From Kiritimatiellales bacterium (lineage in GTDB: Bacteria; Verrucomicrobiota; Kiritimatiellia; Kiritimatiellales; Pontiellaceae): 46,646 nt of DNA. The stretch covers positions 1 through 46,646 of the forward strand of contig QKAU01000028.1 in NCBI GenBank assembly GCA_003246265.1. The letters run 5' to 3'. The notes under the pieces are model-generated. The model saw only the letters and a list, made by a program, of their open reading frames with translations. It was not told where the DNA came from and did not search any database. Numbering within the stretch: the first letter of the stretch is position 1; each line of letters starts with the position of its first letter. A program made the translations under genes and the position numbers. Below, piece after piece: positions 1 to 7,229 of the stretch.

Positions 1-144
1 GATCAGCTTCATTAGATTCGATCCCCGCTTTTTGAGCATGCTCATGTAATGCCCGTCATCGTAGGGGATCTGCTCCTTCCAGCATTTGTAGATGATCCGG
101 ATCCACTTGTAGGCCAGCGCACGGACGGCCTGGTGATGGCCCAT
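1..144 (-). pseudogene. IS110-family transposase C-terminal remnant, runs off the left edge
   Basis: The minus strand reads an open stretch beginning MGHHQAVRALAYKW and continuing with WIRIIYKCWKEQIPYDD to the window edge. This resembles the extreme C-terminus of some IS110-type (IS116/IS110/IS902) transposases. It is in the same frame as the upstream transposase fragment but separated from it by TAG and TGA stops. It may be the decayed tail of the same transposase or a piece of a second copy. The family call rests on recall of family motifs. No inverted repeats or intact element are visible. Confidence 0.5.
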
Positions 145-156
145 AAGGTTTCAGCT

Positions 157-380
157 CTACGATACGATCGCTCCTTCGGGAACTTCCCCGAACTCGACGA
201 ACTTCCACAATGCAACCAGCAGCTTCCTCGCCAATGCCACGATACCGATCCGCCGCGATCGTTTCGATCCGATGCCGTACCGCTCCTCGTACCACTGCGC
301 CAGCTTGCTTTGCGGCTGGAACTTCAGCCACGACCACGCGAGTTCAACCATGACACTTCGTATCCGTCCGTTAGGCTTCC
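157..380 (-). pseudogene. Truncated IS110-family transposase (C-terminal part)
   Basis: The minus-strand reading frame carries NGRIRSVMVELAWSWLKFQP followed by RRIGIVALARKLLVALWKFV. This is the region just after the catalytic serine motif in IS110/IS116-type transposases. The N-terminal RuvC-like DEDD domain and the serine motif are absent. Homology begins abruptly near 372-380, exactly where the inverted-end element at 381 starts, and the frame closes at TAG 157-159. Only about 70 codons remain of a family usually 300-400 residues long, so this is a non-functional remnant. Confidence 0.75.
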
Positions 381-508
381 GGGAACAGGGTCAACCCGTA
401 CATTGTAGCATTTTGGACTTCATCCGCCAGGGTCCGCCAGGGTCGGAAGGGATTGCACTTACCATTTGAATTGACGTCCTCCGAAAGAAATGGCGTTTGA
501 CCTGTCCC
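381..508. mobile_element. 128-bp MITE-like element with imperfect inverted ends
   Basis: The left end reads GGGAACAGGGTCAACCCGT and the reverse complement of the right end reads GGGACAGGTCAAACGCC. These are imperfect inverted repeats sharing GGGA-CAGG-TCAA. The element encodes nothing, abuts the point where the transposase remnant loses homology, and contains a 10-bp tandem duplication. No clear target-site duplication is seen at its edges. It could be a MITE or a repetitive unit mobilised by a REP-type (Y1) transposase. Multi-copy status cannot be tested in this window. Confidence 0.5.
423..442. repeat. 10-bp direct tandem duplication
   Basis: TCCGCCAGGG occurs twice back to back inside the inverted-end element. 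It is probably a slippage duplication and may be polymorphic between copies of the element. Confidence 0.8.
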
Positions 509-525
509 GCGCAAATACGCACAAT
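497..525 (+). promoter_or_regulatory. Candidate sigma-70 promoter for pyrK
   Basis: TTGACC (497-502, 5/6 match to the -35 consensus) and CACAAT (520-525, 4/6 match to the -10) are 17 bp apart. Transcription would start near 532, only a few bases before the pyrK ATG at 537, so the mRNA would be leaderless or nearly so. No Shine-Dalgarno sequence is visible before that ATG. The -35 hexamer lies within the right end of the inverted-end element. Confidence 0.4.
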
Positions 526-536
526 CGCCCGCCATT

Positions 537-1316
537 ATGAAGCAGGAAAAAGCCGCCGTTCTCGAGCACCAGAACTTCCAGGGGGAGTACCGCATCCTGC
601 GCCTGGCCGCGCCGGAAATCGGGCCGCAGGTGCGCCCGGGCCAGTTCATCCACCTCCAGATCCCCGGAATGGGCGACCGCATCCTCCGCCGCCCCTTCAG
701 CATCTACAAGGCTTCCGGCGAGGGGGTTTCGATCCTTTACAAACCGGTCGGCCGCGGGACGGAAGCCATGATCCCGCTGCGGCCGGGCGCCCCCGTCGAC
801 CTGATCGGCCCGCTGGGCAACGGCTACCCCGAGCTGGGCAAAGGCCGGACGCCGGTCCTCGTCGCCGGCGGATACGGGAACGCCGCGCTCTTCCTCAAGG
901 CAAAGGAGCTTCCGCTGAAGGGAGTCGCCTTCTTCGGCGGCCGGACGGCACAGGACATCCTCTGCGTAGAGGAATTCAAGGCCCTTGGCTGGGATGTCCG
1001 GCCGACGACCGACGACGGGTCGCTCGGGACGAAGGGGCTCGTCACGGCCGCGTTCGATCCCTGGCTGGAACAGCAGGATGCCAACACGCTGGAACTGTTC
1101 GTATGCGGGCCGAATCCGATGCTGAAGGCCATGGGCGACCGGGCGATGGCGCACGGCTTTACCGCATGGCTCTCGCTCGACAAGAACATGGCTTGCGGGG
1201 TCGGCGCCTGCCTCACCTGCGTCATAAGGCGAAAGACCGCAGACGGATGGGAATGGGCGCGCTGCTGCAAGGACGGCCCGGTGTTCGAATCGCGGGAGAT
1301 CTTGTGGGATGAATAA
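537..1316 (+). CDS. pyrK: Dihydroorotate dehydrogenase B, electron-transfer subunit PyrK
   Basis: This 259-residue protein has the ferredoxin-reductase-like FAD/NAD(P)-binding fold of PyrK. An N-terminal FAD barrel contains RRPFSIYKA, a middle Rossmann part contains VLVAGGYGNAALFL, and a C-terminal cysteine cluster (CGVGACLTC, then CCKDGPVF) would hold the 2Fe-2S centre. PyrK takes electrons from the PyrD FMN and passes them to NAD+ in pyrimidine synthesis. The ATG at 537 gives a normal length. The gene overlaps pyrD by 8 bases, as expected for subunits of one heterotetramer. An acidic glycine-rich tail and the cysteine spacing match the family; no damage is seen. Confidence 0.93.
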   Translation: MKQEKAAVLEHQNFQGEYRILRLAAPEIGPQVRPGQFIHLQIPGMGDRILRRPFSIYKASGEGVSILYKPVGRGTEAMIPLRPGAPVDLIGPLGNGYPELGKGRTPVLVAGGYGNAALFLKAKELPLKGVAFFGGRTAQDILCVEEFKALGWDVRPTTDDGSLGTKGLVTAAFDPWLEQQDANTLELFVCGPNPMLKAMGDRAMAHGFTAWLSLDKNMACGVGACLTCVIRRKTADGWEWARCCKDGPVFESREILWDE

Positions 1317-2226
1317 GCCGCGCATGGAAATCAAGATCGGGTCGATGATGATGAAGAACCCGGTGACGGTGGCGTCGGGGACCTTCGGCTACGGGCCTGA
1401 ATATGCCGAGCTCGTCGACCTGAACCGGCTGGGGGCGATCACGGTGAAGGGAATCTGCCCCGATGAACATGTCGGCAATCCCACCCCGCGCACCTTCGAG
1501 ACGCGCGGCGGCATGCTCAACGCCATCGGCCTGCCGGGGCCCGGCGCCAAGGGCTTCCTGAAGAAGTACATCCCTTTCCTGAAGCAGTTCGATACGCCGG
1601 TCATCGTCAACATCTGGGGCAAGGCGATGGAGGACTACGGCCGGGTGGTCGAGCTGCTCGACGACGAACCGGCGGTGTCGGCCTACGAAATCAACCTCTC
1701 CTGCCCCAACGTCAAGGAGGGCGGATCGGCCTTCGGCACCACCCTCGACATGTTTTCCCGGACGGTGGAGCTGGTGCGCGGCAAGACGCAAAAGCCGATC
1801 ATCCCCAAGCTGGCCCCCAACGTACCCAACATCGGCAGCTTCGCCAAGGCGGCCGAGGAGTGCGGATCGGATGCGGTCTCGATCATGAACACCATGCCCG
1901 CGATGGCGATCGACATCGAGACGCTCAAGCCGCAGCTGGCCAACCGGTTCGGGGGCCTGAGCGGCCCGGCCATCAAGCCGATTGCCATCAAGCTGGTCTT
2001 CGACGCCTTCCGGGCCTGCCGCATCCCCATCATCGGCATGGGCGGGATCTTCGAACCGGAGGACGCGATCGAATTCATGGTTGCGGGGGCCACGGCCGTG
2101 GCGGTCGGAACGGCCAATTTCGTCGATCCCGGCACGCTCGTGCGGGTGATCGACGGCATCGAGACCTACCTCGCACGCAAGGGGCATGCGGCCGCCACGG
2201 AGATTGTCGGGATGGTAAAGGCATGA
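1309..2226 (+). CDS. pyrD: Dihydroorotate dehydrogenase B, catalytic subunit PyrD (class 1B)
   Basis: This 305-residue TIM-barrel FMN enzyme oxidises dihydroorotate to orotate in the cytoplasm. The N-terminus MEIKIGSMMMKNPVTVASGTF is typical of class 1B. INLSCPNVKEGG carries the catalytic cysteine characteristic of class 1, in place of the serine of class 2. GLSGPAIKPIA and IIGMGGIFEPEDA form the C-terminal FMN-phosphate site. The adjacent PyrK confirms the NAD-dependent 1B type. The stop overlaps the next start as ATGA, so the two following genes are probably co-translated with the pyr genes. Confidence 0.95.
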   Translation: MNKPRMEIKIGSMMMKNPVTVASGTFGYGPEYAELVDLNRLGAITVKGICPDEHVGNPTPRTFETRGGMLNAIGLPGPGAKGFLKKYIPFLKQFDTPVIVNIWGKAMEDYGRVVELLDDEPAVSAYEINLSCPNVKEGGSAFGTTLDMFSRTVELVRGKTQKPIIPKLAPNVPNIGSFAKAAEECGSDAVSIMNTMPAMAIDIETLKPQLANRFGGLSGPAIKPIAIKLVFDAFRACRIPIIGMGGIFEPEDAIEFMVAGATAVAVGTANFVDPGTLVRVIDGIETYLARKGHAAATEIVGMVKA

Positions 2227-2822
2227 GCCGCCTGCACTCCAGCGCGACGACGGCCGCGGCCGGCATCTTCGTTGCGGCGGCGCTCTGCTGCTCCTTCTGC
2301 CAGCCGTTCCGTCCCGGCGCGGTATGCCGTGCCATCCCGGCGCAGGCCTCCTTCGTGTTCCGGGCGAACAATCTCCAGGAGCTCCTCGAAAGCCCGGTCT
2401 GCACCCAGCTCGACAAGGCGCTGGGGGCGGGCAACAGCCTGAAGGAACTTCTCGGGACTTCCGACTGGACCCGCCTGGGCGCCGCCTCCGAGATCGCCGT
2501 GGCGGACATCCCGTTCCGGCAGGCCGGGCAGAGCAGGAGCTGGGTGGCGGCCAGCTGGGTCGGGTGGCGCAGCCCGTGGCTGCGCTGGAAATTCGAGCAT
2601 GCGCGCGACCCGAACCTCAGGCTGATCTACAAGCGCGCGGTCTGGCCGGTGTGGTCCTACGAGGCTCCGGACATCGCCCGCGGCATGAGCCTGACCTTCG
2701 CGCTCACCGACAACCTCCTGCTGGCCTGCCTCTCGGAGTCGCCGACCGACATCTGCCTGCTGCTCGACACCTACGACCAGCGCAACCCCTCCATCTCCCT
2801 GCCGAAAGGACCCCTGCTATGA
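2223..2822 (+). CDS. Hypothetical exported protein coupled to pyrD
   Basis: This protein of 199 residues has an N-terminal hydrophobic stretch (TTAAAGIFVAAALCCSFC) that could be a signal peptide or membrane anchor. The segment IPAQASFVFRANNLQELLESP resembles the opening of long PVC-type exported proteins of unknown function that begin with an IPAxA-type motif. Those proteins are usually several hundred residues longer, so this may be a shortened version. I do not recognise a domain. The start overlaps the pyrD stop (ATGA) and the stop overlaps the next start (ATGA), so it sits within a four-gene translationally coupled run. Confidence 0.65.
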   Translation: MSRLHSSATTAAAGIFVAAALCCSFCQPFRPGAVCRAIPAQASFVFRANNLQELLESPVCTQLDKALGAGNSLKELLGTSDWTRLGAASEIAVADIPFRQAGQSRSWVAASWVGWRSPWLRWKFEHARDPNLRLIYKRAVWPVWSYEAPDIARGMSLTFALTDNLLLACLSESPTDICLLLDTYDQRNPSISLPKGPLL

Positions 2823-3790
2823 CCCGTCCGACCGCCCTCCTCCTGATCCTTCCCCTCCTATTTGCCGGATGCGCCAGCACCGACAAGCCCCAGCCGGAGA
2901 TCGTACTCTCGCAGGCCAAGCAGCAGTCCTTCCTGGCCAACGCGAAACATCCCGCGGAATTCGGTTTCGATGTCTACCGCACCGAGGACGGAATCGGCTG
3001 CCGCGGCACGGCACGGCTCCACCCGAACCATTTGGCAGGTGTGGAACTGAAGCATGGCCACCTGCCGGTCATCGACATGACCGGTCGCGCCCGCCGCCAG
3101 AAGATGAAGGTGCTGGTCGACACCATGTCGCCTAATTCCTGGATGGAGCTCTCCACCGCCCAGGAGATGAAGGCCTCCTTCCTTGGCGTGGGGAACCACA
3201 GCATACCCTACCGGGGCAACTACGACACCGGCCGCGTCGCCGCCTATGCCGCAGTGGTGCCGCAGATGCGGATCGACCAGCTGTTCATCGAGTCCATCCC
3301 CCTCTACGTGCGCATGGCGATGAACTCGCTTGGACCGCTCGCCCGCGGCATTGGAACGCCGACAGTCGACGCCGCGATGGGGTACGACATCCTGCGCCTG
3401 TTCGAATACGTCCAGTTCGATTTCGTCCACGGCGCCATCAACTTCTCGGCGACGATCCCCTATGTGCCCCACGAGGATCTCGTCATGGCGGAGGCGAAGA
3501 TCGTGCCCGTCAACCATTTCGGCCTGGCCGTCGAAGGGGCCGTTGACGGTGAAACGAAGGGCATCCTGCTCGACTTCGCGGGCGACTACGAATTTGCGCG
3601 CGGCGATGCCAAGGTGGGGACCACCCGCCAGGTCGATCTGGGTGGCGTGGTCTTCGTTCACGTGCCGACCCTGGTCATGCCGATCCACAACGCCCCGCCG
3701 CGGGCCGGGCGGCGGCTGCTGGAGAAGTATATCGTGACGGTCTGCCCCCAGAAGGGGGTCGTCTACTTCGAGCGCCCGCCCGAAGAGTAG
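2819..3790 (+). CDS. Lipoprotein with retropepsin-like fold (predicted)
   Basis: This 323-residue protein begins MTRPTALLLILPLLFAGCAS, a clear lipoprotein signal with lipobox FAGC and the lipidated cysteine at residue 18. The mature part has two features reminiscent of retroviral-type aspartyl protease domains: VLVDTMSPNSWM in the position of the usual DTGAS motif, and GYDILRLFEYVQFDFVHGAI, resembling the fold's late G-x-D/N-h-L segment. The catalytic aspartate is present, but the following Thr-Gly is replaced by Thr-Met, so activity is doubtful. It is probably anchored in the outer or inner membrane facing the periplasm. It overlaps the preceding gene by four bases and converges with the YgbA-like gene, overlapping it by 28 bases. 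Confidence 0.7.
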   Translation: MTRPTALLLILPLLFAGCASTDKPQPEIVLSQAKQQSFLANAKHPAEFGFDVYRTEDGIGCRGTARLHPNHLAGVELKHGHLPVIDMTGRARRQKMKVLVDTMSPNSWMELSTAQEMKASFLGVGNHSIPYRGNYDTGRVAAYAAVVPQMRIDQLFIESIPLYVRMAMNSLGPLARGIGTPTVDAAMGYDILRLFEYVQFDFVHGAINFSATIPYVPHEDLVMAEAKIVPVNHFGLAVEGAVDGETKGILLDFAGDYEFARGDAKVGTTRQVDLGGVVFVHVPTLVMPIHNAPPRAGRRLLEKYIVTVCPQKGVVYFERPPEE

Positions 3791-4080
3791 ACCTTCGATC
3801 GCACGAGGTGCCGCACGGCGAGTACCGGGTGGCGCCAGACCATCCGCGGCCCCGCGAAGCGCATGACCTGCCTGACGGCTTCGCGCATCTCCGGCCTGTA
3901 GCAGTGCACGGTGCACTGGTTGCAGACCGGCTTGCCGGTACCGAAGGGACACTTCGCGATCCGTTCGCGCGCATAGGCCAAAAGCCCGGAACAATCCCCG
4001 CAAAGCCCGCGTGCCGCGCCGTGCCGGGCGCGGCAGTAGATGCGGATCATGGCTTCGATCGTCCGGGCTTCCCAGTCCAT
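3763..4080 (-). CDS. YgbA-like nitrous oxide-stimulated promoter family protein
   Basis: This small protein of 105 residues has the pattern of the YgbA_NO family: EAMIRIYCRARHG, then LCGDCSGLLAYARERIAKCPFG, then KPVCNQCTVHCYRPEMRE, then VMRFAGPRMVWRHPVLAVRHL. The cysteine pairs suggest metal or cluster binding. In enterobacteria the family is associated with nitrosative stress, but its biochemical role is poorly defined. The ATG at 4080 puts EAMIR near the N-terminus as in relatives; an upstream in-frame extension to 4173 would run into the porin gene and is unlikely. It starts 10 bases after the porin stop, so the two may be co-transcribed. Its 3' end overlaps the convergent lipoprotein gene. 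Confidence 0.8.
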   Translation of the reverse strand: MDWEARTIEAMIRIYCRARHGAARGLCGDCSGLLAYARERIAKCPFGTGKPVCNQCTVHCYRPEMREAVRQVMRFAGPRMVWRHPVLAVRHLVRSKVYSSGGRSK

Positions 4081-4090
4081 GCCGCAGGTT

Positions 4091-5326
4091 CTATTCGAAG
4101 ACCCAGCCGATGCCAAGGTTGTACTTGTTGTCGACATCCCATCCAGCCAGTTCGTTGCGGAGGAACTGGACATCGGCCTTGACCACGAACCGGGGCGTTA
4201 GCAGCAGGTTGGCCCCGACCGTGACGTCGGTGCGGTCGTTCGCCCCGGTCGCCGTTGCGCCGCCGGGCAGCCTATGCTGGGTGTCGTAGCGCTCGTAGCG
4301 GACGAAGGGGATGAGTTCGGCCAGCTTCAGGCGCCCCTGCTTCCAGGCATCGGGCAAGACCTCCACCCCGCCCTCGACATACCAGCCGAAAATCTCCTCG
4401 CCCACGCCGGCCGCCAGGTTTTCGGCATGGGAGTTGAACCCGTGCGCAACCACGCCGCGCAGTTGGAGACGGGACAGGATGTACTGGAAGTCGCCGGAGT
4501 ACATCGAGAAGGTGTTGTCGATCCCGTTGCCGCCGCCATTGTTGGCATTGTCGGTGCCGCCATAGTAGCCCGAGAATCCGAGGCGCAGGTTCTGGTTTTC
4601 CGACACGATCGGATGGACATCAATGCGCCCCGTGACGGCCGGATCGTTGAGGTCCTGCCGCTCCTTGATCCGACCGCCGCGGATTCCGCTCGAGGCGGAG
4701 AAGCCCGAGCCATCCAGGCCGGCCACGCCGTAGACCTCGTAGCTCAGCCACCCGAGCGGATTGCCGAAGAGGCCGAGACCATCAAGCGACCAGGTCGAGG
4801 GGATGATGGCGTTGTCGACGGCCGGGCGTTCAACCCCGAGGAAGAGGGTTGGTTCGTGGTGCTGGTTGATGATCCCCATCGGGGCGAGCACGCGCCCAGC
4901 CCGCACGTTGAGCGCATCGCCGAAGAGGAAGTCGACGTAGAGCTGCTCGATGGAGATTTCGCCATCGGCCCCGTCGCCCACGAACGCGTGCTCCAGTTCG
5001 GTTTCGGAAGTGAGCCGGATCCAGTCGGCGAAATCGTAGCCGACGTAGAGCACAAGCCGGTGGATATCGATCTTGTCGTTCCCCGAATCGGTAAAGTTGG
5101 CGTGGATTTCGCCATACCCGCCGAAACGGACCTTCCCCTCCGCGGCTTCCGCGATGCCCGCGAGATCCCGCCGTTCACCCTTCAGCGCGGCGATCTCCTC
5201 CTGTGCATCCGCCATCTGCTTCTCCAGCGCCTGCAGGCGCTCGGCATCGGACACGGCCTGTTCGGCCCGGACGCCTGCCAGCAGCACAACCATGCAGCCA
5301 GCGATCTTTGTCATCTTACTTCTCAT
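4091..5326 (-). CDS. Porin with N-terminal coiled coil
   Basis: This 411-residue outer-membrane beta-barrel has the layout of phosphate-selective porin O/P or DUF3373-like proteins. A signal peptide (MTKIAGCMVVLLAGVRA) is followed by a short coiled coil (AERLQALEKQMADAQEEIAAL) that probably contacts peptidoglycan or forms a trimer stalk. After that come amphipathic strands, beginning VRFGGYGEIHANF and ending NKYNLGIGWVFE with the terminal aromatic expected of a Bam substrate. The ATG at 5326 was chosen because AAGGAGAAACTA lies just upstream. The substrate is not evident. It is divergent from the second porin-like gene at 5748. Confidence 0.8.
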   Translation of the reverse strand: MRSKMTKIAGCMVVLLAGVRAEQAVSDAERLQALEKQMADAQEEIAALKGERRDLAGIAEAAEGKVRFGGYGEIHANFTDSGNDKIDIHRLVLYVGYDFADWIRLTSETELEHAFVGDGADGEISIEQLYVDFLFGDALNVRAGRVLAPMGIINQHHEPTLFLGVERPAVDNAIIPSTWSLDGLGLFGNPLGWLSYEVYGVAGLDGSGFSASSGIRGGRIKERQDLNDPAVTGRIDVHPIVSENQNLRLGFSGYYGGTDNANNGGGNGIDNTFSMYSGDFQYILSRLQLRGVVAHGFNSHAENLAAGVGEEIFGWYVEGGVEVLPDAWKQGRLKLAELIPFVRYERYDTQHRLPGGATATGANDRTDVTVGANLLLTPRFVVKADVQFLRNELAGWDVDNKYNLGIGWVFE

Positions 5327-5747
5327 TAGTTTCTCCTTCTGGCGTTGTCCGGCGCAACAGAGCACGAACCCGCGGAAGGGAGGCGAGGCTGGAACAGAAC
5401 GGGGTCAAGGCCCGGGGGGCCGGTGTCCGTCGCGTTGCAGGTTGATCGCTTCCGTTACCTCGGCGGGTCCGGCACTTGATCCACCCACTGGATCCGCGCG
5501 CCGACATTCAACACATGCAACCTTCAGGGCCACCCTGACAGGACTCGGCAACCCGTCGAACAACGGGTCGCATTGGCGGCCAACCTAGCGTTTCCCTCCC
5601 CCGAGTCAACCTCGAACCCCCGAAATATTGCAAACTACGATCATTTTACTCGTTGTTATTTTTCCCCGAATGCTCCTTCACAGGCTTGATCCCCGGGACG
5701 CGAAGGCTAGAATGGCCGCCAAACAACCCAAACAGGAAGGATGCACC
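5327..5747. other. Divergent intergenic region between two porin genes
   Basis: About 420 bases with no convincing gene. The only element seen with confidence is the Shine-Dalgarno AGGAAGGATGCACC in front of the gene at 5748. AT-rich sequence around 5620-5665 (CGAAATATTGCAAACTACG followed by TTTTACTCGTTGTTATTTTT) is a plausible promoter zone for the plus-strand porin, but no hexamer pair stands out. Upstream in-frame codons from 5628 look like untranslated leader. Confidence 0.5.
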
Positions 5748-7013
5748 ATGAAAGGTTTGTTTGCTGTTGCATTGCTGGCTTCTGCCGGAGCGATTGCCGA
5801 CGAGGGCGCCCCGGCAACGGAATCGGCCCCCACCAACGCCTGTCCGCTCGGCCAATGCCGCTCCCTCGACGAAATGTGGAACGGAACTGCCACCGGCCAC
5901 GGCATCAAGGAGGCCTTGGTCAACGGAACCCCGTCGGTGGAATTCCTCTTTGGATACGAGTATTCCGACCTGGACGACCCGGCCGGGCTGGACGCGGCCA
6001 ACGCCCTGCTGACCCGTACGCGGCTCAACTACGCCACCGGCTCCTACAAGGGGTTCGACGGCTTCGTGCAGGCGCAGTATGTTGGACCGATCAACGACCA
6101 CTTCAATCCCGAGGATCCCTCCTACGATACCGTCGCCGATCCTGAGAACTTCCGCTTCCACCAGGCCTATCTGGGCTATGCCGGCTACGACAGCCAGGCC
6201 CGCCTTGGCTCCCAGGAGATCCTGCTGGACAACGAGCGGTTCATCGGGAACGTCGGGTGGCGCCTCAATGCGCAATCCTTCAACGCCATCTCGGTCGCGA
6301 ACCATTCCATCAGCAACATGACGCTGTACTACGCCTATGCGGACAGCATCAACCAGACCGATGGTCGCATCAACCACGACCGGCAATACCACATGGTCAA
6401 TGCGCAGTTCGACGGTTTCGGTTGCCTCAAGACCGCCGCTTTTGCCTATCTGCAGCGCAACGACGGGGCCGGTCTCGACAAGCTCGACACCTTCGGCCTC
6501 CGCGCCTGGGGCCGGCATGAGGTGATCAGCCACGAGGCCATGCTGGCCCTCCAACGCGATGCCTACTACGGGAGCCTGTTCGGTGAAGTGTCGGTCGAGC
6601 CCGCAAGCATCGGGGCCGGCGTGGAGTACATCTCCGGGGGCAACCGTCCGGGTGAGCGCTTCCAGACCCTCAATGGCACGGCGCACAAGTTCAACGGCTG
6701 GGCCGACCAGTTCCTGGGCACGAACGGCGGGATAGAGGGCGGTTTGGTCGATCTCTACGGCCAGGTTTCCGCCATGGCCGGGGAGAAGCTTAAATTGATG
6801 GGGGTCTACCACTATTTCAACACGGCCGACAAAACCGGCACCGGCTTCTCGGGCGAATATGGGCAGGAGGTCGACGTTCTGGCCAAGTATCCCGTCTGCA
6901 AGAACTTCGACATGCTGGCCAAGGCGGCCTACTACGTGAAGGGGGAAAACGAGGTGGGCAACTTCACGCAGGACGAAACCGTCTTTTGGCTGCGCGGCAC
7001 CTTGAGGTTCTAA
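5748..7013 (+). CDS. Porin-like outer-membrane protein (alginate-export type)
   Basis: This protein of 421 residues has a signal peptide (MKGLFAVALLASAGAIADE) and a barrel resembling the alginate export/OprD-like family. SVEFLFGYEYSDLDD, TRLNYATGSYKGFDGFVQAQY and ARLGSQEILLDNERFIGNVGW are typical of that family. It ends in a strand with terminal phenylalanine (ETVFWLRGTLRF). Four cysteines lie at the mature N-terminus and in the barrel. The ATG at 5748 was chosen for AGGAAGG at proper spacing and a clean signal peptide. The family label does not prove alginate export: many members carry other solutes. A noncoding element and terminator follow directly. Confidence 0.8.
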   Translation: MKGLFAVALLASAGAIADEGAPATESAPTNACPLGQCRSLDEMWNGTATGHGIKEALVNGTPSVEFLFGYEYSDLDDPAGLDAANALLTRTRLNYATGSYKGFDGFVQAQYVGPINDHFNPEDPSYDTVADPENFRFHQAYLGYAGYDSQARLGSQEILLDNERFIGNVGWRLNAQSFNAISVANHSISNMTLYYAYADSINQTDGRINHDRQYHMVNAQFDGFGCLKTAAFAYLQRNDGAGLDKLDTFGLRAWGRHEVISHEAMLALQRDAYYGSLFGEVSVEPASIGAGVEYISGGNRPGERFQTLNGTAHKFNGWADQFLGTNGGIEGGLVDLYGQVSAMAGEKLKLMGVYHYFNTADKTGTGFSGEYGQEVDVLAKYPVCKNFDMLAKAAYYVKGENEVGNFTQDETVFWLRGTLRF

Positions 7014-7028
7014 AAAAAACCGGATTTT

Positions 7029-7061
7029 GGGTAACGGCCGGGATTCTGCCTGCGTATTAAT
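7029..7061 (+). promoter_or_regulatory. Promoter-like motif of noncoding element, copy A
   Basis: GGGTAACG (7029-7036) and GTATTAAT (7054-7061) are separated by 17 bases. The identical pair with identical spacing recurs at 10113-10145, whereas the spacer sequences differ. Conserved boxes with an unconserved fixed-length spacer are what a promoter would look like. Which sigma factor reads it is unknown; the ECF-type factor encoded between the two copies is a candidate. Confidence 0.55.
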
Positions 7062-7065
7062 AGTC

Positions 7066-7174
7066 GAACCCAACAACAACCCGGTCAATTCCAGCGGACC
7101 AAGTGAACCCAAACCCATAGCTGGCAACCTAGGATTACTCCGACAAACCCCGCCTCTTGGCGGGGTTTTCTTTT
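7066..7174 (+). ncRNA. Putative small RNA or leader, copy A
   Basis: A predicted transcript of about 110 bases shares blocks with copy B (10150-10252) in the same order: GAACCCAACAA, AAGTGAACCCAA, ATTACTCCG, and a GC-rich terminator. Between the first two blocks lies a possible hairpin (GGTC/GACC). No ORF is conserved. It lies just upstream of the Ser/Thr kinase gene, so it could be a free small RNA or an attenuated leader of the kinase-sigma operon. The 9-base segment GCTGGCAAC (7120-7128) is the exact reverse complement of GTTGCCAGC in copy B. Confidence 0.5.
7145..7174 (+). terminator. Intrinsic terminator of copy A
   Basis: The stem AAACCCCGCC/GGCGGGGTTT with loop TCTT is followed by CTTTT. 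It would end transcripts of the porin gene and of copy A, and could attenuate read-through into the kinase gene. Confidence 0.85.
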
Positions 7175-7229
7175 GCCCAGAGTCCGGGCCGATGCTAACT
7201 TGCCCCCGTTTTTCCAGCCCCGGCTATCC

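Noticed and set aside
7173-7229. TTG-initiated N-terminal extension of the Ser/Thr kinase
   Set aside because: The TTG lies in the U-run of the intrinsic terminator, so transcripts reaching it would mostly have ended. The ATG at 7230 is more reasonable.
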